A program made the position numbers and the translations under genes. 42,298 bases of DNA from an uncultured Chromatiaceae bacterium. Lineage in GTDB: Bacteria > Pseudomonadota > Gammaproteobacteria > Enterobacterales > Alteromonadaceae. Each line of letters opens with the position of its first letter. The stretch's first letter is position 1. Shown piece after piece: positions 6,936 through 14,544 of the stretch. Under the pieces are notes generated by a model, which worked only from the letters and a program-made list of their open reading frames with translations, did not search any database and was not told where the DNA came from. Where the stretch lies: contig CAMLSF010000012.1 in NCBI GenBank assembly GCA_946482615.1, positions 1 to 42,298 on the forward strand, given 5' to 3'.

Positions 6936-9317
6936 CTAGAAGCGGGCTTTAAGGCCTAGCGTAAAAGAGCGTCCTGGCAGAGGCGCATCTTCTTTGATAA
7001 AGGAGCTGTGCACAAAACCTAATTCGTCCGTCAGGTTATTGGCTTTGGCAAAAGCCGTCAGGTCCAGATCATTCAGGTTAAAGTAATAACTAAAACCTAA
7101 ATCAAGGATCTGATAAGAGCCGGTAGTGCTCTCGCCAGCAGCAACCCGGTTTTGCTTCATATAGTGAGTCCAGTCGATCGTAGCTGACCAGTCTTGTGCG
7201 GAATAGCTGTAACCAGTACCTAACTTAACAGGCGGGATACGGGGTAAATCGCCACCGTTATCCAGTTTGGCTCTTACTGAATCGATAAAAAACTCCAGCT
7301 CCTGCTCTGGGGTTAGCTGGTAGGCCATAGTAAATTCAGCGCCGTATAAAGTGGCATCCTGCTGCTGGTAATGAAAAATGGAGAATTCTTCACCTTCATG
7401 TGCATGATCATGTTCTTCTTCATGATCTTCTTCCTCATGAGCTTCCAGATCGGCCATGGTTAAGCCAGAATCCTTCATATACAGATAGTTATGCACCTTG
7501 TTGTAAAACAGGTTATAGGTGAAGGTGAAGTCTCCTTCAAACTTACGCAAAGTCAGGTCTATGTTGTTCGCGACTTCTTTTTTGAAATCGGCTTCCGATT
7601 GCGTGATTTCTCCGTCGGCATCCAAAGCGTAAGCCAGGCCCAGCTCATAGGTCTGGGTGGCAATATGAGCGCCGTTGGAATACAGCTCTGCAGCACTGGG
7701 AGCACGTTCAGATCGACTGACTGACAAGGCCCAGTTGTAACCAGGCTGGAAGTTCCAGACCAGGCCCGCAGAAACACTGGCTGCGGTAAAGTCATTTTTC
7801 ACGTTTTCAGATGAATGTTCTTCTGCTTCGTCTTCATCATGGTGATGTTCAAATTCAATGCCTGAAGCTTTGTAGTCGACCTGTTCAATACGGGCACCTA
7901 ATTGCGCCGTGAAGTCACCAAAACTGCGCTCTTCCAGTACAAATAAAGCGTGTGAATCTGTTTTAGTGTCAGGTGTAAAGGCTTCTTCACCTATGGCTTT
8001 GTAATCGCTGTTTTGCAGGTGGTAACCAATAACGCCATGCCAACCGGCAAAAGTTTCGTGTTCAGCGGTGAAACGACTTTCAAAACTGTCGTTCTTGAAG
8101 GTAGTACCAATAGCTCCGTCTTCAATTTCATGATGTTGATAGCGGGTCAGGGCACTGCTAAAAGATAAAGTCTCGATACCGGCCAAAGGTTTATAAAGCT
8201 CACCCGCTAAGCCGTATCTGTCCTGTTTTACTCTGGCGAATACGCCGGCTTCCTGATGGTCTTCTTCCTCTTCATGCTCCTCACCTTCGTGTTCTTCATG
8301 ATGATGGTGGTGGCCTGGAATGCCATATTCACTGTCAATATGACCTACAGAGAAGCCCAACAAACCTTTGTCGGTGATCCAGCTTAAGCCACCGTTGACG
8401 GCCGAGTTATCCAGCCAGGAGTTGGCCAGTTGATCAGCACTTTCGCCTTCGTCATTGGTAAAGTCGGGAACATCGTAATTGTCTGTTTTGCGTTTAAAAC
8501 CATCAAAATGCCAGGCCATTTGTTCCTGACCGCCGTCGTGCGCTAAAGCTGCTGTTTTTTCATCTGCGCCAGAACTGTAGCGGGTTTCAATTTGAGTGCT
8601 GGCAGGCCGCAGCTGACGCGGTAATCTGTTATCTACCACATTCACTACACCACCTACAGCGCCGCTGCCGTATAACAAGGTAGAAGGGCCACGCAGTACT
8701 TCAATTTGTTCTGTTGTGATCGCATCTGCACTGATGGCGTGATCAGGGCCAATACGGGAAACGTCAGCGGAATCCAGACCATTGCTTAAAATGCGGACTC
8801 TTGGGCCGTCCAGACCTCGTAGAATTGGACTGGCGGCTACAGGGCCATAATAGTTGCTATGCACACCGGGCATCGACTTTAAAGTTTCGCCTATAGTAGG
8901 TTCTGTTTTACGGCTGAGTTCTTCGCCTGATAACACAGACACAGGATTGGCCATTTCCAGATCATAGTGGTGCAGGCCTGATGCGGCAACGACAATACGT
9001 TCTAATCCACCAGCCTCTAACTGAACTTTGAGCTCATTACTGTCAGTAGTGGCCAGTTTAATAAACTGATCGCCATAACCTTTGGCTGAGATATGCAGTT
9101 CAGCATCCGCAGGAGCCTGAATACTAAAACGGCCGTTCTTATCTGCATAGACATACTGCTGACGACCATGGACATGTATCCTGGCCTGTTCAATGGCTTT
9201 GCCATTGTTATCCAGTACAAGGCCATTAATAGTGGTGATTTGTGCCTGGACTTGAGTGGAGAAGACTGAAGCGACCAGCACAGCCAGTGGAGAAAGTTGA
9301 AAAAGAGAAGGGCGCAT
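6936..9317 (-). CDS. TonB-dependent outer-membrane receptor, ZnuD-like (probable zinc uptake)
   Basis: A 793-residue outer-membrane receptor. A signal peptide (1-25, ending VQA) is followed by a carboxypeptidase-regulatory-like beta domain (about 28-100, INGLVLDNNGKAIEQARIHV), a TonB box-like ERIVVAAS, a plug domain with ILRGLDGPRVRIL and QIEVLRGPSTLLYGSGAVGG, and a beta-barrel ending in aromatic ARF. Three predicted extracellular loops are packed with His, Glu and Asp: about 333-355 (GHHHHHEEHEGEEHEEEEDH), 487-502 (EHHHDEDEAEEHSS) and 624-643 (HEEEDHEEEHDHAHEGEE). Such loops capture zinc in neisserial ZnuD-type receptors. Zinc is the most likely substrate, but other divalent metals cannot be excluded. 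It is divergent from the LysE gene, with a Zur-like palindrome between them. Confidence 0.88.
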   Translation of the reverse strand: MRPSLFQLSPLAVLVASVFSTQVQAQITTINGLVLDNNGKAIEQARIHVHGRQQYVYADKNGRFSIQAPADAELHISAKGYGDQFIKLATTDSNELKVQLEAGGLERIVVAASGLHHYDLEMANPVSVLSGEELSRKTEPTIGETLKSMPGVHSNYYGPVAASPILRGLDGPRVRILSNGLDSADVSRIGPDHAISADAITTEQIEVLRGPSTLLYGSGAVGGVVNVVDNRLPRQLRPASTQIETRYSSGADEKTAALAHDGGQEQMAWHFDGFKRKTDNYDVPDFTNDEGESADQLANSWLDNSAVNGGLSWITDKGLLGFSVGHIDSEYGIPGHHHHHEEHEGEEHEEEEDHQEAGVFARVKQDRYGLAGELYKPLAGIETLSFSSALTRYQHHEIEDGAIGTTFKNDSFESRFTAEHETFAGWHGVIGYHLQNSDYKAIGEEAFTPDTKTDSHALFVLEERSFGDFTAQLGARIEQVDYKASGIEFEHHHDEDEAEEHSSENVKNDFTAASVSAGLVWNFQPGYNWALSVSRSERAPSAAELYSNGAHIATQTYELGLAYALDADGEITQSEADFKKEVANNIDLTLRKFEGDFTFTYNLFYNKVHNYLYMKDSGLTMADLEAHEEEDHEEEHDHAHEGEEFSIFHYQQQDATLYGAEFTMAYQLTPEQELEFFIDSVRAKLDNGGDLPRIPPVKLGTGYSYSAQDWSATIDWTHYMKQNRVAAGESTTGSYQILDLGFSYYFNLNDLDLTAFAKANNLTDELGFVHSSFIKEDAPLPGRSFTLGLKARF

Positions 9318-9351
9318 CGGAAAACCTTTTTACTGTGAGTTAATCTGTGTG

Positions 9352-9363
9352 ATGTTATAACAT
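9352..9363. promoter_or_regulatory. Zur-like palindrome over the ZnuD-like gene promoter
   Basis: ATGTTATAACAT is a perfect 12-bp palindrome 35 bp upstream of the receptor start. It resembles the ATGTTATA/TATAACAT half-sites of gammaproteobacterial Zur boxes but is shorter than the full 23-bp consensus. Read on the minus strand it contains TGTTATAAC, an extended -10, so a bound repressor would block transcription. Two further GTAACATT copies occur at 9407-9414 and 9433-9440, closer to the divergent gene. Assignment to Zur is inference. Confidence 0.5.
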
Positions 9364-9497
9364 TTTTGCGAATTAATGATCCGGACGCAAGTACTTTTGT
9401 GATGAAGTAACATTTTTTCGAGATTTCACTTCGTAACATTGTTGCCTCATGTTTTAATATCAATTCAATAATCTACGAAGAATCAAAAGGATAAGGC

Positions 9498-10148
9498 ATG
9501 GAGTTCTGGCCTGAGTTTATCTTAATCGCATCTGTTCATTTGGTGGCTGTTGCAAGCCCGGGCCCGGATTTCGCCATCGTATTACGTTACGCGGTGCGTT
9601 ATGGACGCAATGTCGCTCTGGCTGCCAGTATTGGCATAGGCATGGCTATTTTTCTGCATGTCTGTTACTCGCTGCTTGGCTTAGGCTTGCTGATAAAAAC
9701 CACGCCCTGGTTATTTACTTTATTTAGTGTACTGTCTGCAGGCTATCTTGCTTACATAGGAATGCAGGCTATCCGTAGTGGTGCTCCCGTCGATACAACC
9801 TCAGAAGTAGCCGCAGAGCCAGTGACAGAGAGCCCATCACTGCTCAAAGCTTTTTCCTCAGGTTTTGTTACTAATGGTTTAAACCCCAAAGCCACGTTGT
9901 TTTTTCTATCACTTTTTGCTGTCATTATTTCGCCAGTTACACCATTTTCGTACAAAGTGATCTACGGCATTTATATGGCGTGCGCTACAGCAGCCTGGTT
10001 TGCATTTTTATCTGTGGTACTAACCCGCGAAAAAGTAAGAGCTTTTTTACTTCTGAAAGGCTATTGGTTTGACAGATTGATGGGCGCTGTACTACTGGCA
10101 CTGGCTATGCATCTGATTTACGGTGCAATTCAATCTCAGCTACACTAA
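9498..10148 (+). CDS. LysE/RhtC-family amino-acid exporter
   Basis: A 216-residue inner-membrane protein with about six hydrophobic segments. The N-terminal signature VAVASPGPDFAIVLRYAVRYGR is the LysE/RhtB family motif (PGP followed by D and a basic loop). The second half has KAFSSGFVTNGLNPKATLFFLSLF, the paired family motif (NPKA). Members export amino acids (threonine, homoserine, lysine and others) using the proton gradient. The substrate cannot be told from sequence, although the N-terminus is closest to RhtC-like members. Length is typical (about 205-220). It is divergent from the ZnuD-like gene. A cluster of GTAACATT motifs upstream may belong to either promoter. Confidence 0.9.
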   Translation: MEFWPEFILIASVHLVAVASPGPDFAIVLRYAVRYGRNVALAASIGIGMAIFLHVCYSLLGLGLLIKTTPWLFTLFSVLSAGYLAYIGMQAIRSGAPVDTTSEVAAEPVTESPSLLKAFSSGFVTNGLNPKATLFFLSLFAVIISPVTPFSYKVIYGIYMACATAAWFAFLSVVLTREKVRAFLLLKGYWFDRLMGAVLLALAMHLIYGAIQSQLH

Positions 10149-10182
10149 AAGAGGTTGTTGCCGATACCAATGAGGTGTCAGT

Positions 10183-10719
10183 ATGCAAGTTGTCAGTAAA
10201 GTGATTCGGCTGGATCTGAATTATGCATCAGAGGTCAGCCATGTATACCAAAAACGCACCTGTTATATAGCGCCCTATAAAACAGAGCTGGCGGAGCATT
10301 TTGCCCGCCGTTTGCTGGCTTACCTGTCCTTTTTTGAAGCATCCCCTCAACTGGCAAAAACTGAAGGGGCTGGCAAGACGCCGGACCTTTATGTCAGTGA
10401 TGCGGCTGACCATATGAAACTCTGGTGTAATGTCGATTTACTCAGTGAAAAACATATGCAACGCGCCAGTCATCAGGCCGATCAGGTCGTGCTATTTTTG
10501 GATGAAACGGATCAGAAAAAAATAAAAAGCCAATACAAACAACATTTCAGCAATGTGCAGTTTCATACCTTGTCGCATCAACAGCTGCTGGATTTTTGCA
10601 GCATGCTCAAAGGCCATATGCAGCTGGATCTGTGGCGGGAAGATGACAAGTTATTGATCACAGATGGTGAGCAGACTTTTGAGCTGGCACTGGTCCGTCA
10701 GCCTGAGCTGTGGCATTAA
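10183..10719 (+). CDS. YaeQ family protein
   Basis: The 178-residue protein aligns with E. coli YaeQ (181 residues) along its length. Shared features are the beta-strand N-terminus, ARRLLAYLSFFE (cf. MLRLLAWLKYAD), a DLYVSD...LWCNVDLLSEKHMQRASHQADQVVLF segment matching [27 protein letters not shown], and the FHTLSHQQL strand region. YaeQ has a fold related to PD-(D/E)XK nucleases, but no biochemical role is established. A GAGG Shine-Dalgarno lies 7 nt before the ATG. It is 34 nt after the LysE gene, so co-transcription is possible, although the pairing does not suggest a shared function. Confidence 0.88.
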   Translation: MQVVSKVIRLDLNYASEVSHVYQKRTCYIAPYKTELAEHFARRLLAYLSFFEASPQLAKTEGAGKTPDLYVSDAADHMKLWCNVDLLSEKHMQRASHQADQVVLFLDETDQKKIKSQYKQHFSNVQFHTLSHQQLLDFCSMLKGHMQLDLWREDDKLLITDGEQTFELALVRQPELWH

Positions 10720-10731
10720 GCCTGCCGTAAC

Positions 10732-10759
10732 TTGTTATTTCATTTTCTGTAGCTATAAT
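10732..10759 (+). promoter_or_regulatory. trhO promoter
   Basis: TTGTTA (10732-10737) and a perfect TATAAT (10754-10759) are separated by 16 bases, 59 nt before the trhO start. Confidence 0.75.
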
Positions 10760-10818
10760 GGCGGCCCGTATTTTTGCCCCGGATTTACGATCCGGCTTTG
10801 CAGAAGGTGATTAAATAA

Positions 10819-11736
10819 ATGTACGTTGTTGCTGCTTTATATAAATTCGTTGCTTTACCTGATTATGTCGCTTTGCGCGATAACCTCTATCAACACCTTG
10901 TGCTGAATAAAGTCAAAGGCACCTTATTGCTGGCCGAAGAAGGCATTAACGGCACTATTTGTGGCCCGCGTGAAGGCATTGATGCGATGCTGCGCTGGTT
11001 TGCAGCGGATAGTCGTTTTGATGGCATGTCCTATAAAGAATCTTTTGCGGATGAGCAGGCGTTTTACCGCACTAAGGTCAAGCTGAAAAAAGAAATCGTC
11101 ACTATGGGAGTGGAGGGGATCAACCCCGCTCATATAGTCGGCACTTATGTCAAAGGTGAAGCCTGGAATCAACTGATTTCGGATCCGGACACCATAGTCA
11201 TAGACACCCGCAACGACTACGAAGTGGCGATAGGCACCTTTAAAAATGCCATCAATCCAAACACCACCAGCTTCCGTGAGTTTCCAGAGTGGGCAGAGCA
11301 GAATCTGGACAAAACGAAACATAAAAAAGTGGCTATGTTTTGTACCGGCGGTATTCGCTGCGAAAAATCCACAGCCTTTTTGAAAGAGCAGGGTTTTGAA
11401 GAGGTGTATCACCTCGATGGCGGTATTCTGAAATACCTGGAAGAAGTGCCTGAGCCTGAAAGTTTATGGCAGGGTGAGTGCTTCGTGTTTGATCAGCGTG
11501 TTGCCGTCAAACACGGTTTAGAGCAAGGCAGTTACGATCAATGTTACGCTTGTCGTATGCCGTTGTCGCAGGACGAAATGAAGTCACCGCTTTATGTTCA
11601 AGGGTTAAGCTGCCCTCATTGTCACGATAAAATAACTGACGAACAAAAAGCTTCTTTTGCTGAACGTCAAAAACAAATCGCCCTGGCCAAACAGCGGGGT
11701 GAGCAGCATATCCGTGACGGGAAAGTTGAGTTCTAA
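10819..11736 (+). CDS. trhO: tRNA uridine-34 hydroxylase TrhO (YceA)
   Basis: A 305-residue protein of the YceA/TrhO family, which makes 5-hydroxyuridine at the wobble position of several tRNAs, independently of prephenate. An N-terminal acylphosphatase-like domain (about 1-95, with [14 protein letters not shown]) precedes a rhodanese domain (about 105-225) containing [15 protein letters not shown] and the active-site loop [11 protein letters not shown], with the catalytic Cys at 175. The C-terminal region has a CYACRMPL...CPHCHDK cysteine cluster, probably zinc-binding, as in the longer members. It stands alone between its own promoter and a strong terminator. Confidence 0.95.
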   Translation: MYVVAALYKFVALPDYVALRDNLYQHLVLNKVKGTLLLAEEGINGTICGPREGIDAMLRWFAADSRFDGMSYKESFADEQAFYRTKVKLKKEIVTMGVEGINPAHIVGTYVKGEAWNQLISDPDTIVIDTRNDYEVAIGTFKNAINPNTTSFREFPEWAEQNLDKTKHKKVAMFCTGGIRCEKSTAFLKEQGFEEVYHLDGGILKYLEEVPEPESLWQGECFVFDQRVAVKHGLEQGSYDQCYACRMPLSQDEMKSPLYVQGLSCPHCHDKITDEQKASFAERQKQIALAKQRGEQHIRDGKVEF

Positions 11737-11750
11737 ACTTTGCTATAGTT

Positions 11751-11777
11751 AAAAAGAGCCTTAATGGCTCTTTTTTT
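11751..11777 (+). terminator. trhO terminator
   Basis: AAAAAGAGCC (11751-11760), loop TTAAT and GGCTCTTTTT (11766-11775) form a perfect 10-bp hairpin with a T-run. Confidence 0.95.
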
Positions 11778-11809
11778 ATACCCGTCGTTTAGGCTTTACT
11801 GGATTATTT

Positions 11810-11824
11810 TTCTATTAAATAGAA
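11810..11824. promoter_or_regulatory. palindrome upstream of the cytochrome b561/yceI pair
   Basis: TTCTATT-A-AATAGAA is a perfect odd palindrome in an AT-rich leader, 74 bp before the cytochrome b561 start. It may be an operator or part of the promoter region. No regulator can be assigned. Confidence 0.3.
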
Positions 11825-11897
11825 CAAAATATGCTTATTTTTGTTATTTTAAACCATCTTCTGGAAAGATAAGCTGTTTCTATTAAGAGGGTGAATT

Positions 11898-12437
11898 ATG
11901 GCAACAGAAAACAAAGGGTATGGCTGGACCAGCATCCTGCTGCATTGGCTGGTGGCGGTGATCGTCATAGGGCTTTTTGCGTCCGGCTTTTGGATGGTGG
12001 ATTTGAGCTACTACAGCAGCTGGTATAAAACAGCTCCTTTTTGGCATAAAAGTGTAGGGGTCTTGTTGCTGCTGCTCATGGGCTACAGATTGCTTTGGCG
12101 TGTTTTAAATGGAACTGCGGCGCCTTTGGCCAGTCACAGTAAAGCTGTACAGCGCGCCAGTCATTTGACCCATCTGACCTTGTATGGACTTATATTTTTG
12201 ATTATTTGCAGTGGTTACCTGATTTCCACAGCGGATGGCCGGCCTATAGAAGTATTTGGTTTGTTTGATTTACCTTCAGCAGGTGAATTATTCGCGGAGC
12301 AGGCGGATAAGGCCGGTTTAGTACATAAATTTGCGGCTTATGCTCTGATTGCCTTGGCAGTGGTACATGCAGCAGCCGCACTGAAACACCATTTTTTTGA
12401 TAAAGACGATACGTTAAAACGTATGCTTAAACCTTAA
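11898..12437 (+). CDS. cytochrome b561 family protein (YceJ-like)
   Basis: A 179-residue inner-membrane protein with four hydrophobic helices. Candidate haem ligands are the histidines in LLHWLVAV (helix 1), HKSVGVLLLL (helix 2), HLTHLTLYGL (helix 3) and VHKFAAYALIALAVVHAAAAL (helix 4), as in bacterial di-haem cytochromes b561. Members of this family oxidise quinol and can pass electrons to acceptors, including superoxide in E. coli CybB. SD AAGAGGGTG precedes the ATG. It is followed 17 nt later by yceI. The same pair, yceJ-yceI, occurs in E. coli, which suggests a joint role, possibly redox chemistry on the lipid that YceI binds. Confidence 0.92.
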   Translation: MATENKGYGWTSILLHWLVAVIVIGLFASGFWMVDLSYYSSWYKTAPFWHKSVGVLLLLLMGYRLLWRVLNGTAAPLASHSKAVQRASHLTHLTLYGLIFLIICSGYLISTADGRPIEVFGLFDLPSAGELFAEQADKAGLVHKFAAYALIALAVVHAAAALKHHFFDKDDTLKRMLKP

Positions 12438-12454
12438 TGTGAAAGGAGATTGGA

Positions 12455-13030
12455 ATGAAGAAATTATTAGTAGCCAGCCTGATGGCGTCTATGTTAGCAG
12501 CGCCAGCTTTACAAGCTGCTGAGTATGAAATTGATACTCAAGGCGCTCACGCTTTTGTTCAATTTAAAATCAGCCACTTAGGCTACAGCTGGTTATACGG
12601 CCGTTTTAATACTTTTAAAGGCAACTTCAGTTATGATGCGGCCAAGTTAGCGGACTCTAAAATCCAGTTAGAAATCGATACTAAAAGTGTCGACTCTAAC
12701 CATGCAGAGCGCGACAAGCACTTACGCAGCCCGGATTTCCTGAACGTAGATAAAAACAGCAAAGCTACTTTTGTCAGCACCAAGATAGTACCAAAAGCCG
12801 GTGCTGATTTTGATGTGGTAGGTAACTTCACGTTAAACGGCGTGACCAAAGAAATCGTGATCAAAGCCACTAAACTGGGTGAAGGTTCAGATCCATGGGG
12901 CGGCTACCGTGCAGGTTTTGCTGGCACTACCAGCATCAACCTGGAAGATTTCGCCATTAAAAACATCCTTGGCCCAGCCTCTGCCACTGTGCACCTGGAT
13001 CTGAGCGTGGAAGGTATTAAGAAGTCTTAA
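12455..13030 (+). CDS. yceI: periplasmic YceI family protein
   Basis: A 191-residue secreted lipocalin-like protein. The signal peptide (1-22, ending LQA) is followed by the YceI domain with YEIDTQGAHAFVQFKISHLGYSW, SVDSNHAERDKHLRSPDFLNVDK and FTLNGVTKEIV, matching the E. coli YceI blocks. YceI-fold proteins bind polyisoprenoid lipids (octaprenyl derivatives or quinones) in a beta-barrel. The strong SD AAAGGAGA precedes the ATG. Together with the cytochrome b561 upstream it forms a two-gene operon closed by the shared terminator at 13054-13091. Confidence 0.95.
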   Translation: MKKLLVASLMASMLAAPALQAAEYEIDTQGAHAFVQFKISHLGYSWLYGRFNTFKGNFSYDAAKLADSKIQLEIDTKSVDSNHAERDKHLRSPDFLNVDKNSKATFVSTKIVPKAGADFDVVGNFTLNGVTKEIVIKATKLGEGSDPWGGYRAGFAGTTSINLEDFAIKNILGPASATVHLDLSVEGIKKS

Positions 13031-13053
13031 GTTAAATCAGATTTCTGATAAAA

Positions 13054-13091
13054 AATTGCCCTGATGTATCTTCAGGATACTCAGGGCAATT
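13054..13091. terminator. bidirectional terminator between yceI and yfaE
   Basis: AATTGCCCTGA (13054-13064) pairs with TCAGGGCAATT (13081-13091), continued inward by GTATC/GATAC (13066-13070 with 13076-13080). On the minus strand a run of six T follows, so this is the better terminator for nrdA-nrdB-yfaE. The yfaE stop codon (13081-13083) lies inside the stem. Confidence 0.85.
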
Positions 13092-13335
13092 CTATTTCTA
13101 TATCTGTGATGGGAATACTGCAGCAAGGCAGGATCTCACCTTTGCGGACAAAGGCTAAAGGTTCATTGATATAACTGACTGTACCAGAGAGCAATTTACA
13201 ACGGCACGCCCCACAATACCCCTCACGGCATTGATAGTTGACTTGCTGTTGCTGTGCTTCCAGGGCATCAAGCAGGGTGCGTTGCTCAGGCCCGAATTCC
13301 AGACTGAGCACGTCTTTCACCACTACTTTTACCAT
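13081..13335 (-). CDS. yfaE: 2Fe-2S ferredoxin YfaE, cofactor maintenance for NrdB
   Basis: An 84-residue plant-type [2Fe-2S] ferredoxin. The cluster-binding pattern CREGYCGACRCKLLSG (C36, C41, C44) plus a distal C (PCC near residue 74) is complete. In E. coli YfaE supplies electrons to reduce and rebuild the diferric-tyrosyl radical of NrdB. Its position directly after nrdB (15 nt), on the same strand, is the same as in E. coli and supports that role. No strong Shine-Dalgarno is visible, so it may depend on translation from nrdB. Its last codon lies within the shared terminator. Confidence 0.95.
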   Translation of the reverse strand: MVKVVVKDVLSLEFGPEQRTLLDALEAQQQQVNYQCREGYCGACRCKLLSGTVSYINEPLAFVRKGEILPCCSIPITDIEIELP

Positions 13336-13350
13336 TTGAGCTGTCGTAGA

Positions 13351-14481
13351 TCAGAGATCAAAATCACCGAAATCAGCGCCATCCATTTCATTGTCGATTT
13401 GACCCACTAAATAAGAGCTGATTTCAGATTCCTGTGGCGCCACCTGCACATTGTCAGACACCAGCCAGGCATTGATCCATGGAATAGGGTTCTGTGTGGT
13501 GCTGAAAATAGGCTTCAAACCCACAGCCTGCATTCTGTTGTTGGTGATGTATTCAACGTACTGGCATAAAATATCTTTGTTTAAACCAATCATGGAACCA
13601 TCTTTAAACAAGAACTCTGCCCAGTCTTTTTCCTGCTCGGCTGCTTTACGGAAAATGGCATAGGCATCTTCTTCACATTCTTTGGCTATCTCCGCCATTT
13701 CCGGATCGTCTTCACCAGCGGCCATAATATTCAGCATATGCTGAGTACCGGTTAAATGCAGCGCTTCATCGCGGGCGATCAGTTTGATAATTTTGGCATT
13801 ACCTTCCATCAGCTCACGCTCAGCAAAAGCAAAACTACAGGCGAAGCTGACATAAAAACGTATAGCTTCAAGCACGTTGACTGACAAAATACAGAGGTAA
13901 AGTTTACGTTTCAGCTCGCGCAGACTGATGGTATGGCTTTTACCTGCCACCTGATGGGTGCCTTCACCAAACAGATGATAGATATTGACGGAGTGAATTA
14001 AGTCGTCGTAGTAGCGTGTGACATCGTCAGCCCGTTCAATAATACGTTCATTCAGCAAAATATCGTCGAACACCTTGTGCGGCTCGTTGGTGATATTACG
14101 CACTATATGGGTGTAGCTGCGGCTGTGAATAGTTTCACTAAAAGCCCAGGTTTCAATCCAGGTTTCCAGCTCAGGTAAAGAGACTATAGGCAGCAAAGCC
14201 ACGTTCGGTGAACGACCCTGAACTGAGTCCAACAGAGTCTGGTATTTTAAATTGCTGATAAAGATATGCTTTTCATGTTCTGGTAACTGTTGAAAGTCGA
14301 TGCGGTCTTTACTGACATCCACTTCCTCAGGACGCCAGAAAAAGCTCAGTTGTTTTTCAATCAGTTTTTCAAAAATGCCGTATTTTTGTTGATCATAACG
14401 GGACACGTTCACCGGATTGCCGAAAAACATCGGCTCTTTCATTTGATCATTATTCGTACGGCTAAAGGTGGTATAACTCAT
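13351..14481 (-). CDS. nrdB: class Ia ribonucleotide reductase, beta subunit NrdB
   Basis: A 376-residue protein, the same length as E. coli NrdB and very similar throughout. The diiron ligands and radical-site context are visible: [39 protein letters not shown] and [17 protein letters not shown]. The C-terminal tail, which inserts into NrdA, is present but ends in GDFDL rather than SNFQL. The start is the ATG at 14481 (MSYTTFS...), which fits the family N-terminus. A TTG two codons upstream would only add two residues. NrdB carries the tyrosyl radical that starts NDP reduction on NrdA. A terminator-like hairpin separates it from nrdA. Confidence 0.97.
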   Translation of the reverse strand: MSYTTFSRTNNDQMKEPMFFGNPVNVSRYDQQKYGIFEKLIEKQLSFFWRPEEVDVSKDRIDFQQLPEHEKHIFISNLKYQTLLDSVQGRSPNVALLPIVSLPELETWIETWAFSETIHSRSYTHIVRNITNEPHKVFDDILLNERIIERADDVTRYYDDLIHSVNIYHLFGEGTHQVAGKSHTISLRELKRKLYLCILSVNVLEAIRFYVSFACSFAFAERELMEGNAKIIKLIARDEALHLTGTQHMLNIMAAGEDDPEMAEIAKECEEDAYAIFRKAAEQEKDWAEFLFKDGSMIGLNKDILCQYVEYITNNRMQAVGLKPIFSTTQNPIPWINAWLVSDNVQVAPQESEISSYLVGQIDNEMDGADFGDFDL

Positions 14482-14515
14482 CAGCAATATCCAGATTATT
14501 ATTAGTTATGCATAC

Positions 14516-14539
14516 AAAAAGAGGGCTGCAATGCAGCCC
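14516..14539 (-). terminator. terminator-like hairpin between nrdA and nrdB
   Basis: On the minus strand GGGCTGC-ATT-GCAGCCC is followed at once by TCTTTTTG, the layout of an intrinsic terminator, within the 63-bp gap after nrdA. Since nrdB and yfaE must still be expressed, it is probably a partial terminator or a 3' stabilising hairpin. Confidence 0.65.
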
Positions 14540-14544
14540 CGGAC

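Noticed and set aside
9017..9463. Minus-strand ORF covering the ZnuD-like gene start and intergenic region
   Set aside because: Shadow frame of the receptor gene; it would read across the receptor promoter and palindrome.
14482..14487. TTG start two codons upstream of the nrdB ATG
   Set aside because: The ATG at 14481 gives the family length and N-terminus.
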